The position numbers were made by a program, and so were the translations under genes. The notes below the pieces were generated by a model that saw nothing but the letters and a program-made list of their open reading frames with translations, did no database searches and had not been told where the DNA came from. Of a stretch of DNA of 18,000 nucleotides, positions 1 to 8,809 are shown one piece after another. The first letter of the stretch is position 1, and every line of letters starts with the position of its first letter. Origin of the DNA: Gemmatimonadota bacterium (GTDB lineage Bacteria; Gemmatimonadota; Gemmatimonadetes; Gemmatimonadales; Gemmatimonadaceae); assembly GCA_028287225.1 (NCBI GenBank), contig JAQBPZ010000327.1, forward strand, positions 1 to 18,000, given 5' to 3'.

Positions 1-927
1 GTGCTCTCGTACGCCGACGCCATGGAGCGGTACGGCATCGACCGTCCCGACCTGCGGTACGGGCTGGAGATCGAGGACGTGAGCGACGCGTTTCGCGGCG
101 CGGAGTTCGGCATCACGCAGTCGGCGCTCGCGGCGGGCGGCCGCATTCGTGGCATCCGGATTCCCGGGGGCGTCGCCTTCAGCCGGAAGCAGCAGGACGA
201 GGTGGAGCTGGCGGCGAAGAGCGCGGGCGCCATGGGGCTCATTCGCCTCAAGCGCGTGAACGGCGTCGTGGAGGGCCCGGCGGCCAAGTTCCTGTCCGCG
301 CGGGCGGCTGACGCGCTGGGGCTGAAGGAAGGCGAGCTTGGCCTGTACGTCGCGGGTCCGGACCGGATCTCGAGCCCCGCGCTCGACCGCGTGCGGCAGG
401 ACGTGGCGCAGCGGATGCAGCTGGTGCCGGCCAACGTCAACGCCTTCGTGTGGGTCACCGACTTCCCGATGTTCGAGCGCGATCCGGAGTCGGGGGCGCT
501 CGCGGCGGTGCACCACCCGTTCACGGCGCCGCATCCGGACGACGTGGGGCTGCTCGACGCCGCGCCGTGGCGCGCGCGCGCGCTGGCCTACGACCTGGTG
601 CTCAACGGGACGGAGCTCGGCGGCGGCAGCATCCGCATCAGCGATCCGGCGGTGCAGGGGCGCATCTTTGCGCTGCTCGGCATCGACGAGGCAACGGCGC
701 AGGCCCGCTTCGGCTTCCTGCTCGAGGGGCTGCGGGCCGGGGCCCCGCCGCACGGCGGGATCGCCTTCGGCTTCGACCGCATCACCATGCTCCTGGCCGG
801 CGCGACCTCGCTCCGGGACGTGATCGCCTTTCCCAAGACGACCGCCGCACGCGCGCTGTTCGAGGGCGCGCCCACGGCGGTGCCCGCGAACGACCTGCGC
901 GACCTGCACATCAAACTGGAGTCCTAG
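1..927 (+). CDS. aspS: Aspartyl-tRNA synthetase, C-terminal part (5' end outside window)
   Basis: This is the C-terminal 308 residues of a class II aspartyl-tRNA synthetase, which charges tRNA-Asp (or tRNA-Asp/Asn) in the cytoplasm. The fragment begins in the SYADAMERYG segment and runs through the bacterial-type GAD insertion domain. Family blocks follow: VWVTDFPMFERD, HHPFTAPHPDD and LNGTELGGGSIRI. Class II motif 3 is GIAFGFDR, with its arginine at 778-780, followed by DVIAFPKT. The GAD insertion marks it as bacterial rather than archaeal type. The usual bacterial enzyme is near 590 residues, so roughly half lies upstream. The GTG at base 1 is an internal codon, not a start. The stop at 925-927 is two bases before the TTG start of phoH, and the phoH Shine-Dalgarno sequence lies inside the aspS 3' end, so the two genes are probably co-transcribed. 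Confidence 0.96.
   Translation: MLSYADAMERYGIDRPDLRYGLEIEDVSDAFRGAEFGITQSALAAGGRIRGIRIPGGVAFSRKQQDEVELAAKSAGAMGLIRLKRVNGVVEGPAAKFLSARAADALGLKEGELGLYVAGPDRISSPALDRVRQDVAQRMQLVPANVNAFVWVTDFPMFERDPESGALAAVHHPFTAPHPDDVGLLDAAPWRARALAYDLVLNGTELGGGSIRISDPAVQGRIFALLGIDEATAQARFGFLLEGLRAGAPPHGGIAFGFDRITMLLAGATSLRDVIAFPKTTAARALFEGAPTAVPANDLRDLHIKLES
918..921 (+). promoter_or_regulatory. Shine-Dalgarno GGAG deciding the phoH TTG start
   Basis: GGAG lies inside the last codons of aspS, 8 bases before the TTG at 930. It supports the non-ATG start of phoH and suggests that translation of phoH follows termination on aspS. Confidence 0.5.
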
Positions 928-929
928 CG

Positions 930-1904
930 TTGCCCGACGGTTCATTCACCCAGAAGCTCTCCACCGAAGGCGCCGACATGCTCACCCTGGCCGGGGTGAA
1001 CGACGGCAACCTCGTGGAGCTCTCGCGGCTGTGCGGCGTGAAGGTCGCCCTGCGCGGCGACTCGATGTCCATCAGCGGACCCCAGGAGCTGGTCGAGAAG
1101 GCGGGGGGGATCGGGCGCCGGATGATCGAGCGCGCGCGCCAGCGCCTCGACCTCACCCCCGACGACGTGCTTCGCATCAGCGAGGACGACGGCACGTCGG
1201 ATGGCGACGGGGGCGACGGCGTGGGACCGGCGTCCGGCACGGAGGGCCGCATCGCGCTGCCGGGCATGCGGAAGCTGATCCAGGCGAAGACGGCCGGTCA
1301 GGCGGAGTACCTGAAGAAGATCGCGGAGAACGACATCGTCGTCGGCATCGGGCCGGCGGGAACGGGCAAGACGTATCTCGCCATGGCCGCCGCGGTCGAT
1401 GCCCTCGTGCGCAAGCGCGTGAAGCGCATCATCCTCGCGCGGCCGGCGGTGGAGGCGGGCGAGAGCCTCGGCTTCCTCCCCGGCGACATGCAGGCGAAGG
1501 TGGACCCCTACCTGCGTCCGCTCTACGATGCGCTCGACGAGATGATGCCGCAGGAGCGCGTCCAGAAGGCGCTCGAGACGCGCGTGATCGAGATCGCGCC
1601 GCTCGCCTTCATGCGCGGGCGCACCCTGAGCGATGCGTTCGTCATCCTGGACGAGGCGCAGAACGCCACGGCCATGCAGATGAAGATGTTCCTCACCCGG
1701 CTCGGCGTGAACTCGCAGATCGTCATCACCGGCGACAAGACGCAGATCGACCTGCCCAAGCGCGAGGAGTCGGGGCTGATGCAGGTGGAGCGCATCCTCC
1801 CGGGCATCGAGGGGATCGCCTTCCACTACTTCACCGACGTGGACGTGGTGCGTCATCGCCTGGTGCGCGACATCATCAAGGCGTACGCGGAGGACGGAGA
1901 CTAG
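930..1904 (+). CDS. phoH: PhoH family ATPase / RNA helicase-like protein
   Basis: PhoH (YbeZ-type) P-loop ATPase of 324 residues, a usual length. The N-terminal ~100 residues form the PhoH RNA-binding-like region. The ATPase core has Walker A GPAGTGKT (residues 141-148, Lys147) and a Walker B-like DEAQN (241-245). In proteobacteria the PhoH/YbeZ partner is YbeY, in ribosome and RNA quality control; the role here is by family. I chose the TTG at 930 because a GGAG (918-921) lies 8 bases upstream, and the residues between 930 and the next candidate, ATG 978, match the expected N-terminal strand of PhoH. ATG 978 would give a protein 16 residues shorter. ybeY follows 3 bases after the stop, the classic phoH-ybeY pairing. 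Confidence 0.95.
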   Translation: MPDGSFTQKLSTEGADMLTLAGVNDGNLVELSRLCGVKVALRGDSMSISGPQELVEKAGGIGRRMIERARQRLDLTPDDVLRISEDDGTSDGDGGDGVGPASGTEGRIALPGMRKLIQAKTAGQAEYLKKIAENDIVVGIGPAGTGKTYLAMAAAVDALVRKRVKRIILARPAVEAGESLGFLPGDMQAKVDPYLRPLYDALDEMMPQERVQKALETRVIEIAPLAFMRGRTLSDAFVILDEAQNATAMQMKMFLTRLGVNSQIVITGDKTQIDLPKREESGLMQVERILPGIEGIAFHYFTDVDVVRHRLVRDIIKAYAEDGD

Positions 1905-1907
1905 GCA

Positions 1908-2366
1908 GTGGCACAGACGGCGCAGCGCCTCATCATCGACGTGTCCGCCGAGGGCGTCCGCCTCCCGGTCTCGCTGGCGCGCGTGCGCCAGGCGTGCGAG
2001 CTGGCGCTGCGCGGCGAGCGGGTGAAGGACGCGCTCGTGAGCATCGCCTTCGTGACCGACCGGCAGATGGCGGCGCTGAACCGCGCGCACCTCGGCCACG
2101 CCGGCACCACCGACGTCATCTCGTTCGGCTTTGCGCCCACCGCGGAGGGCAGCGGCCTGGTGGGCGACATCTACATCTCGCCCGCCCAGGCACGGAAGAA
2201 CGCCATCGCGCACGGCGAGCGCATTCGCGACGAGCTGCTGCGGCTCGTCGTCCACGGCACGCTGCACATCACCGGGCTGGAGCATCCCACCGACGAGCAC
2301 CGGTACGACTCCCCGATGTGGAAGCGGCAGGAGCGGGTGATGCGGCGGCTGGCGGAGGCGCGGTGA
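1908..2366 (+). CDS. ybeY: Endoribonuclease / rRNA maturation factor YbeY
   Basis: YbeY is a single-domain metalloprotein involved in 16S rRNA 3' maturation and 70S ribosome quality control. The 152-residue protein carries the family zinc motif H-x3-H-x5-H (His116, His120, His126, in HGTLHITGLEH), preceded by the conserved TDVISFGF block. The start is GTG, with a GGAG at 1896-1899 eight bases upstream. The gene lies 3 bases after phoH. Its stop overlaps the next start as GTGA (2363-2366), which indicates translational coupling to the CNNM/CBS membrane protein downstream, a common bacterial gene order. Confidence 0.95.
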   Translation: MAQTAQRLIIDVSAEGVRLPVSLARVRQACELALRGERVKDALVSIAFVTDRQMAALNRAHLGHAGTTDVISFGFAPTAEGSGLVGDIYISPAQARKNAIAHGERIRDELLRLVVHGTLHITGLEHPTDEHRYDSPMWKRQERVMRRLAEAR

Positions 2367-3610
2367 ACATCGTCCCGATCCTCGTCGCCGCCGGCGCGGT
2401 GGTGCTCGCGGCCCTCGCGGCGGCGGCCGACGGCGCCCTCCTCGGGGGCGACCCCGAGCCCGAACCATCGCCCCCCGTCGTCGGCCTCCTGCGGCGACGG
2501 GAGCACGCGCACCGCGCCCTGGCCCTCTCGCGCGTCCTCGCGCACCTCATCGCCGGCGCGGCGCTCGCGCGGGCAGTGGGGCTGCAGCGCGGCGACGGCT
2601 GGCGGGGCGGGCTGCTCGCGATCGCGATCGCGCTGGTGGTGGTGATCGTGGTGGAGGGCATCGGCCGCTCCCTCGGCTTCGCGACCGCGCCCCGCTTCGT
2701 GCTCGCCTTCGCGCCCCTGGTCCGCACGCTGGAAGTGCTGCTCGCGCCCGTGCTCAAGACGGGCGTGGCGCTGGATGCGTTGTTCGAGCGGCTCCTGCCC
2801 CCGCCCACCATCGCGCAGCGCGCCGAGCAGCGGGAGGAAGCTGCCGAGCAGTTCCGCCAGGTCGTGGCGGCGGAGGCGGACGTGTCCCGTGACGAGGAGG
2901 CACTGCTGCACGGTGTCTTCTCCCTGGCCGACACGAGCGTGCACGAGGTGATGGTCCCGCGCGTGGACATCGTGGGCATCGAGCAGACCACGCGATGGAG
3001 CGAGATGGTGGACCGCGTGCGCAGCTCGGAGCATGCGCGGTTCCCGGTGTACGACGAGACGCTGGACGACGTCGTCGGCATCCTCTACGCCAAGGATCTG
3101 CTCCCGTTCGTGATCGACGACGACGAGCCGATGCTCGGCTGGCAGTCGCTGGTGCGGGCCGCGTCGTTCATCCCGACCTCCAAGCCGATCGACGTGCAGC
3201 TCCGCGACTTCAAGTCGAGCCGGACCCACATCGCCATCGTGAGCGACGAGTTCGGCGGCACGGCGGGCCTCGTCACGATCGAGGACGTGCTCGAGGAGAT
3301 CGTCGGCGAGATCCACGACGAGTACGACGACGAGGAACCCGAGGTCGCGCACGAGGAGAACCGGCGCTTCTGGGTCTCGGGCCGGCTCACGCTCGACGAG
3401 CTCTCCGAGCTGCTCGGCCAGGACTTCTGCCGGGAGGACCTCAGTACCGTGGGCGGACTGGTCTACGAGACCTTCGGCCGGGTGCCGCGCCCCGGCGAGG
3501 CCGTGCAGGTGGGGGCCTACAAGATGGTGGTGGAGCGCGTCCGGCGGCGTCGCATCGAGCGCGTGTTCTTCGAGCGCACGCGGCCCAGCATCGCGGGTGC
3601 CGGGGAATGA
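2363..3610 (+). CDS. CNNM/CBS-domain membrane protein (CorC/HlyC family), full length
   Basis: This 415-residue protein has hydrophobic segments at about residues 3-27, 54-72 and 83-105 (a CNNM/DUF21-type membrane domain), then a linker helix. A CBS-domain pair lies at about 190-315, with VPRVD, RFPVY, VVGILYAKDLL, and HIAIVSDEFGGTAGLVTIEDVLEE. A C-terminal CorC_HlyC transporter-associated domain spans about 332-410, with VSGRLTLDEL and TVGGLVYETFGRVPRPGE. Family members are linked to Mg2+/Co2+ efflux or tolerance; the older 'hemolysin' label is not a demonstrated activity. The membrane domain is divergent: the usual GEI(I/L)PK segment reads EGIGRSLG. The GTG start overlaps the ybeY stop (GTGA), and its own stop overlaps the next gene (ATGA). 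Confidence 0.88.
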   Translation: MNIVPILVAAGAVVLAALAAAADGALLGGDPEPEPSPPVVGLLRRREHAHRALALSRVLAHLIAGAALARAVGLQRGDGWRGGLLAIAIALVVVIVVEGIGRSLGFATAPRFVLAFAPLVRTLEVLLAPVLKTGVALDALFERLLPPPTIAQRAEQREEAAEQFRQVVAAEADVSRDEEALLHGVFSLADTSVHEVMVPRVDIVGIEQTTRWSEMVDRVRSSEHARFPVYDETLDDVVGILYAKDLLPFVIDDDEPMLGWQSLVRAASFIPTSKPIDVQLRDFKSSRTHIAIVSDEFGGTAGLVTIEDVLEEIVGEIHDEYDDEEPEVAHEENRRFWVSGRLTLDELSELLGQDFCREDLSTVGGLVYETFGRVPRPGEAVQVGAYKMVVERVRRRRIERVFFERTRPSIAGAGE

Positions 3611-4572
3611 CCTCCCAGACGCTCCTCCTCGTCCTCGCCGTCGTCGCCGTCGCCGTGCTGACCGCGGGCGGCATGGCCATGCGGTCGGTGAGCCGCATCT
3701 GGCTGCGCCACTGGGTGGAGCAGCGGCTGCGCGGCTCGCGTGCCGCCCTCGCGTACCTGGAACGTCCGCAGCGGCTCATCATCGCCGCGAGCGCCACCGT
3801 GGCCCTGATCCTGGTGCTCAGCGGCGAGCTCCTGGCCAGTGACCGGGATCGCGACCCGCAGCGGCTGACGATTGCGCTCTCCGTCTTCGCGGCCATCGTG
3901 ATCGTGCTGGGACAGCTGCTGCCGCGGGCCGTCGCGCGCCGCTTCGCGCCGGGGGTCGCCGCGGCGCTCTCGCCGCTCATGGAGGCGGCGGCGATCATCG
4001 CCTCGCCGATCGTGCTGGCGGGCCGCTTCGCGAGCCGCCGCTACGAGCGCCAGGCGGCTGCCGTCGCGGGGCGCGACACCATCCAGGACCTCCTGCGCGA
4101 GGGCGAGCTGGAGGGCGTGGGCGAGCGGGACGAGATGGAGATCATCACCGGGGTGATGCAGTTCGGCGACAAGCTCGTGCGCGAGGTCATGATCCCGCGC
4201 GACGAGATCTTCGCCATCCCGGCCTCGGCCTCGGCGCGCGAGATCGCCGAGGAGTTCGCGACGTCGGCGTTCAGCCGCGCCCCGGTGTTCGGCGCCTCGC
4301 TCGACGACGTCACGGGCTTCATGCACGCCTTCGACGTGCTCAAGATGCGGGACGATCGCGCTCCCGACATCCGGCCCGTCGCCGAGGCGCTGGACTCCAC
4401 ACCCTGCAGCGAGCTGCTGTTCCGCATGCTGCGCGGCTCGCGCCATCTCGCCATCGTGCGGGATGCCGAGCGTCGCACCGTGGGCCTGGTGACGCTGGAG
4501 GACCTGCTGGAGGAGCTCGTCGGCGACATCCGCGACGAGCATGACGACCCCGCGCCGAGGACCGCTCCGTGA
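3607..4572 (+). CDS. CNNM/CBS-domain membrane protein lacking the CorC_HlyC domain
   Basis: This is a paralogue of the preceding gene, 321 residues long. Hydrophobic segments lie at about residues 4-24, 57-77, 86-108 and 118-139. The segment GQLLPRAVARR resembles the family GEILPK block better than the upstream paralogue does. A CBS pair follows at about 190-312 (REVMIPRDE, FSRAPVFG, HLAIVRD, TVGLVTLEDLLEELVGDI). The protein ends soon after, with DEHDD and a short acidic/proline tail, so the C-terminal CorC_HlyC domain of its neighbour is absent. The two adjacent paralogues may form a heteromeric unit; that is inference. ATG overlaps the previous stop (ATGA), and the stop overlaps the meaB GTG start (GTGA). 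Confidence 0.85.
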   Translation: MTSQTLLLVLAVVAVAVLTAGGMAMRSVSRIWLRHWVEQRLRGSRAALAYLERPQRLIIAASATVALILVLSGELLASDRDRDPQRLTIALSVFAAIVIVLGQLLPRAVARRFAPGVAAALSPLMEAAAIIASPIVLAGRFASRRYERQAAAVAGRDTIQDLLREGELEGVGERDEMEIITGVMQFGDKLVREVMIPRDEIFAIPASASAREIAEEFATSAFSRAPVFGASLDDVTGFMHAFDVLKMRDDRAPDIRPVAEALDSTPCSELLFRMLRGSRHLAIVRDAERRTVGLVTLEDLLEELVGDIRDEHDDPAPRTAP

Positions 4573-5635
4573 ACCCGACGACTCACGACCGCCTGCTTGC
4601 CGACTTCGCTGCGGGACGCAAGGCGGCGCTCGCGCGCGCGATCAGCATCGTGGAGAACCACCGCCCCGGGTTCGAGGAGGTGCTGGCGTGGTGCCACCCG
4701 CGCACGGGCCGCAGCCGGCGCATCGGGCTCACCGGGCCGCCGGGTGCCGGCAAGAGCACCCTGACCACCTGCCTCACGCGGGCCTATCGCGCGTCGGGGC
4801 TCACGGTCGGGATCATCGCCGTGGATCCCACGTCGCCCTTCACCGGCGGCGCCCTGCTCGGCGACCGGATCCGCATGGAGGATGTGGCGCTCGATCCCGG
4901 CGTCTACATCCGCTCGCTGGCCACGCGCGGCTCGCTCGGCGGGCTCTCGGCCGCCACCCGCGAGACCTGCGACGTGCTCGACGCGTTCGGCATCGACCGG
5001 ATCATCATCGAGACCGTGGGCGTGGGCCAGAGCGAGCTCGATGTGGCGCGCATGGCCGACACGAGCGTGGTGGTGCTGGTCCCCGAATCCGGCGACGCCA
5101 TCCAGACGCTCAAGGCCGGCCTCATGGAGATCGCCGACATCTTCACCGTCAACAAGGCCGACCGGCCCGGGGCCGACCGCCTGCGCAACGAGATCGAGAT
5201 CATGCTCGGCATGCGGAGCGGCGCGCTCCAGCAGAACGTCCCGGCGCATCACGGCGTGGACCTCTCGCGCAACAACCTGGTACGGCAGGTGCGAGAGGCG
5301 GCGCAGTCGGACACCGCCGACGCGTGGACGCCCCCGGTGCTGCGCACCGTGGCCGCGAAGGACGAGGGGATAGCCGAGCTCGTCGGGGCGCTCGACCGCC
5401 ACTTCGGCTATCTTGAGCGGAGCGGGCGGCTGCGCGAGCGGCGCCTGGCCCGCCTGCGCGAGCGGGTGGTGGAAGTGGTGGAGGACAAGACGCGGCGCCG
5501 GCTCTGGGCGGATGCCGGCACCAATGCCTGGCTCGAGGCGCGGTTGCCCGAGCTGGAGCGAGGCGAGGCGACCCCGTTCGGGATCGCGGATGCGCTGCTC
5601 GCCCGCAGCGCGGACCTTCTGACGCGGACGTCGTG

Positions 5636-5636
<1 letters not shown>
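4569..5636 (+). CDS. meaB: MeaB/ArgK-type G-protein chaperone of a B12-dependent acyl-CoA mutase
   Basis: This G3E-family GTPase loads and protects the adenosylcobalamin cofactor of acyl-CoA mutases. The 355-residue protein has P-loop GPPGAGKS (residues 56-63, Lys62), the DPTSPFTGGALLGDR block with the metal-linked aspartates, and ETVGVGQSE (148-156), the family's switch region. The base-specificity motif is NKAD (195-198). Old annotations of this family as 'LAO/AO transport ATPase' or ArgK kinase are superseded. The GTG start overlaps the upstream stop as GTGA, which couples it to the housekeeping run. Its stop overlaps the mutase start region (GTGATGA at 5633-5639), as expected for a chaperone and its client. 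The client is more likely an isobutyryl-type mutase than methylmalonyl-CoA mutase (see next gene). Confidence 0.94.
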
Positions 5637-7333
<1,697 letters not shown>

Positions 7334-7354
7334 GTCCTCTTCAAGGGCGCTCGG

Positions 7355-7360
7355 CTAGAA
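7355..7360 (+). promoter_or_regulatory. Possible -10 element TAGAAT
   Basis: TAGAAT matches TATAAT at five of six positions and lies about 15 bases before the long palindrome, so a transcript starting here would begin with that hairpin. No convincing -35 was seen at 16-18 bases upstream. Confidence 0.2.
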
Positions 7361-7374
7361 TCCAGACGGCCGGT

Positions 7375-7496
7375 TTCGGAACGGATGCAGCGAATTGAAA
7401 CGAGAACTGCCGGATCATCTCGACGTGCGATGATCACTGACGTCGCACCGGGGAGGATCCGGCCGTTTTCGGTGAATCCGGTGCATTCGTTCCGAA
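7375..7496. repeat. Long imperfect palindrome / extended hairpin
   Basis: Two arms of about 42 bases face each other. Bases 7375-7398 pair with 7473-7496, with one G-U wobble and three mismatches. Bases 7401-7416 pair with 7456-7471, with one wobble and one mismatch. A one-base bulge separates the two blocks. The apical part holds a further 8-bp stem, 7425-7432 with 7441-7448, around an 8-base loop. There is no U-tract after it, so it is not a classical terminator. It could be a structured leader or small RNA of the methyltransferase/small-subunit unit, or a MITE/REP-like palindromic element. I saw no clear target-site duplication. Confidence 0.72.
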
Positions 7497-7502
7497 CCTG
7501 AC

Positions 7503-7514
7503 GCCACGCGTGGC
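7503..7514. promoter_or_regulatory. 12-bp perfect palindrome GCCACGCGTGGC, possible operator
   Basis: A perfect dyad lies 39 bases before the methyltransferase TTG and just after the long palindrome. Dyads of this length are common repressor sites, but no regulator gene is in the window, and a chance occurrence in GC-rich DNA is possible. Confidence 0.25.
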
Positions 7515-7552
7515 ATCCCGAGCGTTCCATCCCGCGACCGAGTGAGCGAAGC

Positions 7553-8335
7553 TTGACGAAGAAACAGACCGACTGGTGGGCGACCTACTTCGACTCGAGC
7601 TACCTGCTCGAGTACCAGCCGCTGTTCGATCTCGTACAGGACCGCCACCAGGTTGCTCGACTGATGGAGGTGCTCGCGCTGCCGAGCGGCTCGCGGATCC
7701 TCGATGCGCCATGCGGGCAGGGACGCCATGCGCACCTGCTCGCCGAAGCCGGCTACGCCGTGGAGGGGCTCGACTACTCCAAGCCCCTGATCGCCCTCGC
7801 GAAGGAGCGCGGTACGGGTGCCACGCTGAAATACGTCGTCGGCGACATGCGCACCATGCCCGCGCGATGGACCGGCCGATTCGATGCCGTGGTCAACCTG
7901 TTCACCTCGTTCGGCTTCTTCGACGACCCGGCCGACGATGCGCGCACCATCGCGGAGTTCGCCCGCGTGCTGAAGCCCGGCGGCACCCTGGTCTGGCACG
8001 GCGGCAGCCGCGACGGCGTGATGTCGAGGTTCCTGCGGCGCGACTGGTGGAAGGCGGCTGACGGCACGATGATCGGGCACGAGCGGTCGTTCGAGCCGCT
8101 GCGTGGTATCCTGACCATCAGCACGTCGTGGGAGGGGCCGTCCGGCCGCGGCGAGCGCGAGCACCGCATCCGCCTGTACACCGCCACGCGCCTCGCGGAG
8201 CTGTGCCTCGACGCCGGACTGCTCGTGGAGGAAGCCTACGACGGCTTCCACGACCGCCCGCTCACGCGACGCTCGGGCGAGATGCTCCTCGTCGCCCGCA
8301 AGCGCGAGTTGCCGCGCCCCCGGCGCGCGCGCTAG
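7553..8335 (+). CDS. Class I SAM-dependent methyltransferase
   Basis: This 260-residue Rossmann-fold methyltransferase has motif I ILDAPCGQGRH (SAM-binding Asp51 to Gly57), an acidic residue closing strand 2 at Asp74 (GLDYS), GDMRTMP at 97-103, FDAVVNLFTSFGFF at 110-123, and LKPGGTLVWHGG later. The N-terminal WWATYFDSSYLLEY stretch is typical of this family ahead of motif I, which supports the TTG start, although only a weak GAG-rich tract precedes it. The substrate cannot be read from the sequence. It lies between the genes for the large and small subunits of the mutase, so it may act on the same metabolite or cofactor, or may simply be an insertion into the operon. The TAG stop overlaps a possible -10 element for the next gene. 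Confidence 0.85.
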   Translation: MTKKQTDWWATYFDSSYLLEYQPLFDLVQDRHQVARLMEVLALPSGSRILDAPCGQGRHAHLLAEAGYAVEGLDYSKPLIALAKERGTGATLKYVVGDMRTMPARWTGRFDAVVNLFTSFGFFDDPADDARTIAEFARVLKPGGTLVWHGGSRDGVMSRFLRRDWWKAADGTMIGHERSFEPLRGILTISTSWEGPSGRGEREHRIRLYTATRLAELCLDAGLLVEEAYDGFHDRPLTRRSGEMLLVARKRELPRPRRAR

Positions 8336-8338
8336 GTT
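8309..8338 (+). promoter_or_regulatory. Possible promoter for the mutase small subunit
   Basis: TTGCCG (8309-8314) and TAGGTT (8333-8338) are 18 bases apart, and each keeps four of six consensus bases. The -10 overlaps the methyltransferase stop codon. It would start a transcript about 45 bases before the small-subunit ATG, but it is only a pattern match. Confidence 0.25.
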
Positions 8339-8391
8339 TCCGGGCTGGCGCACGACAGGCGCCGCCCCGTCTCCGATCCCTCGACGTGCCT

Positions 8392-8802
8392 ATGCGTCCA
8401 ATCCGTGTTCTGGTTGCCAAGCCCGGCCTCGACGGCCACGATCGCGGGGCCAAGGTCGTCGCCGCCGCGCTGCGTGACGCCGGCATGGAGGTCATCTACA
8501 CCGGTCTCCACCAGACGCCCGAAATGATCGCCACCGCCGCCATCCAGGAGGACGTGGATGTCGTCGGCCTCTCGATCCTCAGCGGCGCGCACATGACGCT
8601 CTTTCCGCGCGTGCTGGCCCTCCTGAACGAGGAGGGCCGCGATGACATCCTCATCACCGGCGGCGGCATCCTTCCCAAGGAGGACATGGACGCGCTCCAG
8701 GCGATGGGCACCGGCCGGCTGTTCGGTCCCGGCACGCCGACCTCGGACCTCGTGGACTACATCCGGACGTGGTTCGCGGCGCAGACCCAGCGCTCCGCCT
8801 GA
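8392..8802 (+). CDS. B12-dependent acyl-CoA mutase small (cobalamin-binding) subunit
   Basis: This 136-residue flavodoxin-like cobalamin-binding domain supplies the lower-axial histidine to the mutase. The signature D-x-H-x-x-G is Asp14-Gly-His16-Asp-Arg-Gly19, within KPGLDGHDRG. Lys10, Asp14 and His16 correspond to Lys604, Asp608 and His610 of the fused Propionibacterium enzyme. SILSGAH and GGGILPKED form the later cobalamin-tail contacts. Its length is close to Streptomyces IcmB and to other stand-alone small subunits. It is separated from its large subunit by the methyltransferase gene. A GTG two codons upstream (8386) is an alternative start; no clear Shine-Dalgarno was seen for either. 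The next gene starts 8 bases after its stop. Confidence 0.95.
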   Translation: MRPIRVLVAKPGLDGHDRGAKVVAAALRDAGMEVIYTGLHQTPEMIATAAIQEDVDVVGLSILSGAHMTLFPRVLALLNEEGRDDILITGGGILPKEDMDALQAMGTGRLFGPGTPTSDLVDYIRTWFAAQTQRSA

Positions 8803-8809
8803 CGCCATC

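Larger units (their letters stand above)
7334..7552. other. 219-bp intergenic region with a long palindrome
   Basis: This gap separates the mutase large subunit from the methyltransferase and is visibly less GC-rich than the genes around it. It holds a TAGAAT hexamer (7355-7360) that could be a -10 element, a 122-bp imperfect palindrome (7375-7496), and a 12-bp perfect palindrome (7503-7514). No reading frame in it looks coding. Confidence 0.7.

Noticed and set aside
1..3. GTG at base 1 as the aspS start codon
   Set aside because: The residues immediately after it belong to the interior of AspRS, and the N-terminal anticodon-binding domain and motifs 1 and 2 are missing, so the gene begins upstream.
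571..583. Short alternating CG tract
   Set aside because: It lies in an Arg/Ala-coding stretch of aspS and is expected at this GC content.
7375..7496. Cobalamin riboswitch near the B12-dependent mutase
   Set aside because: I found no B12-box-like sequence. The structure is essentially one long hairpin rather than the multi-helix cobalamin fold, and it precedes a methyltransferase gene.
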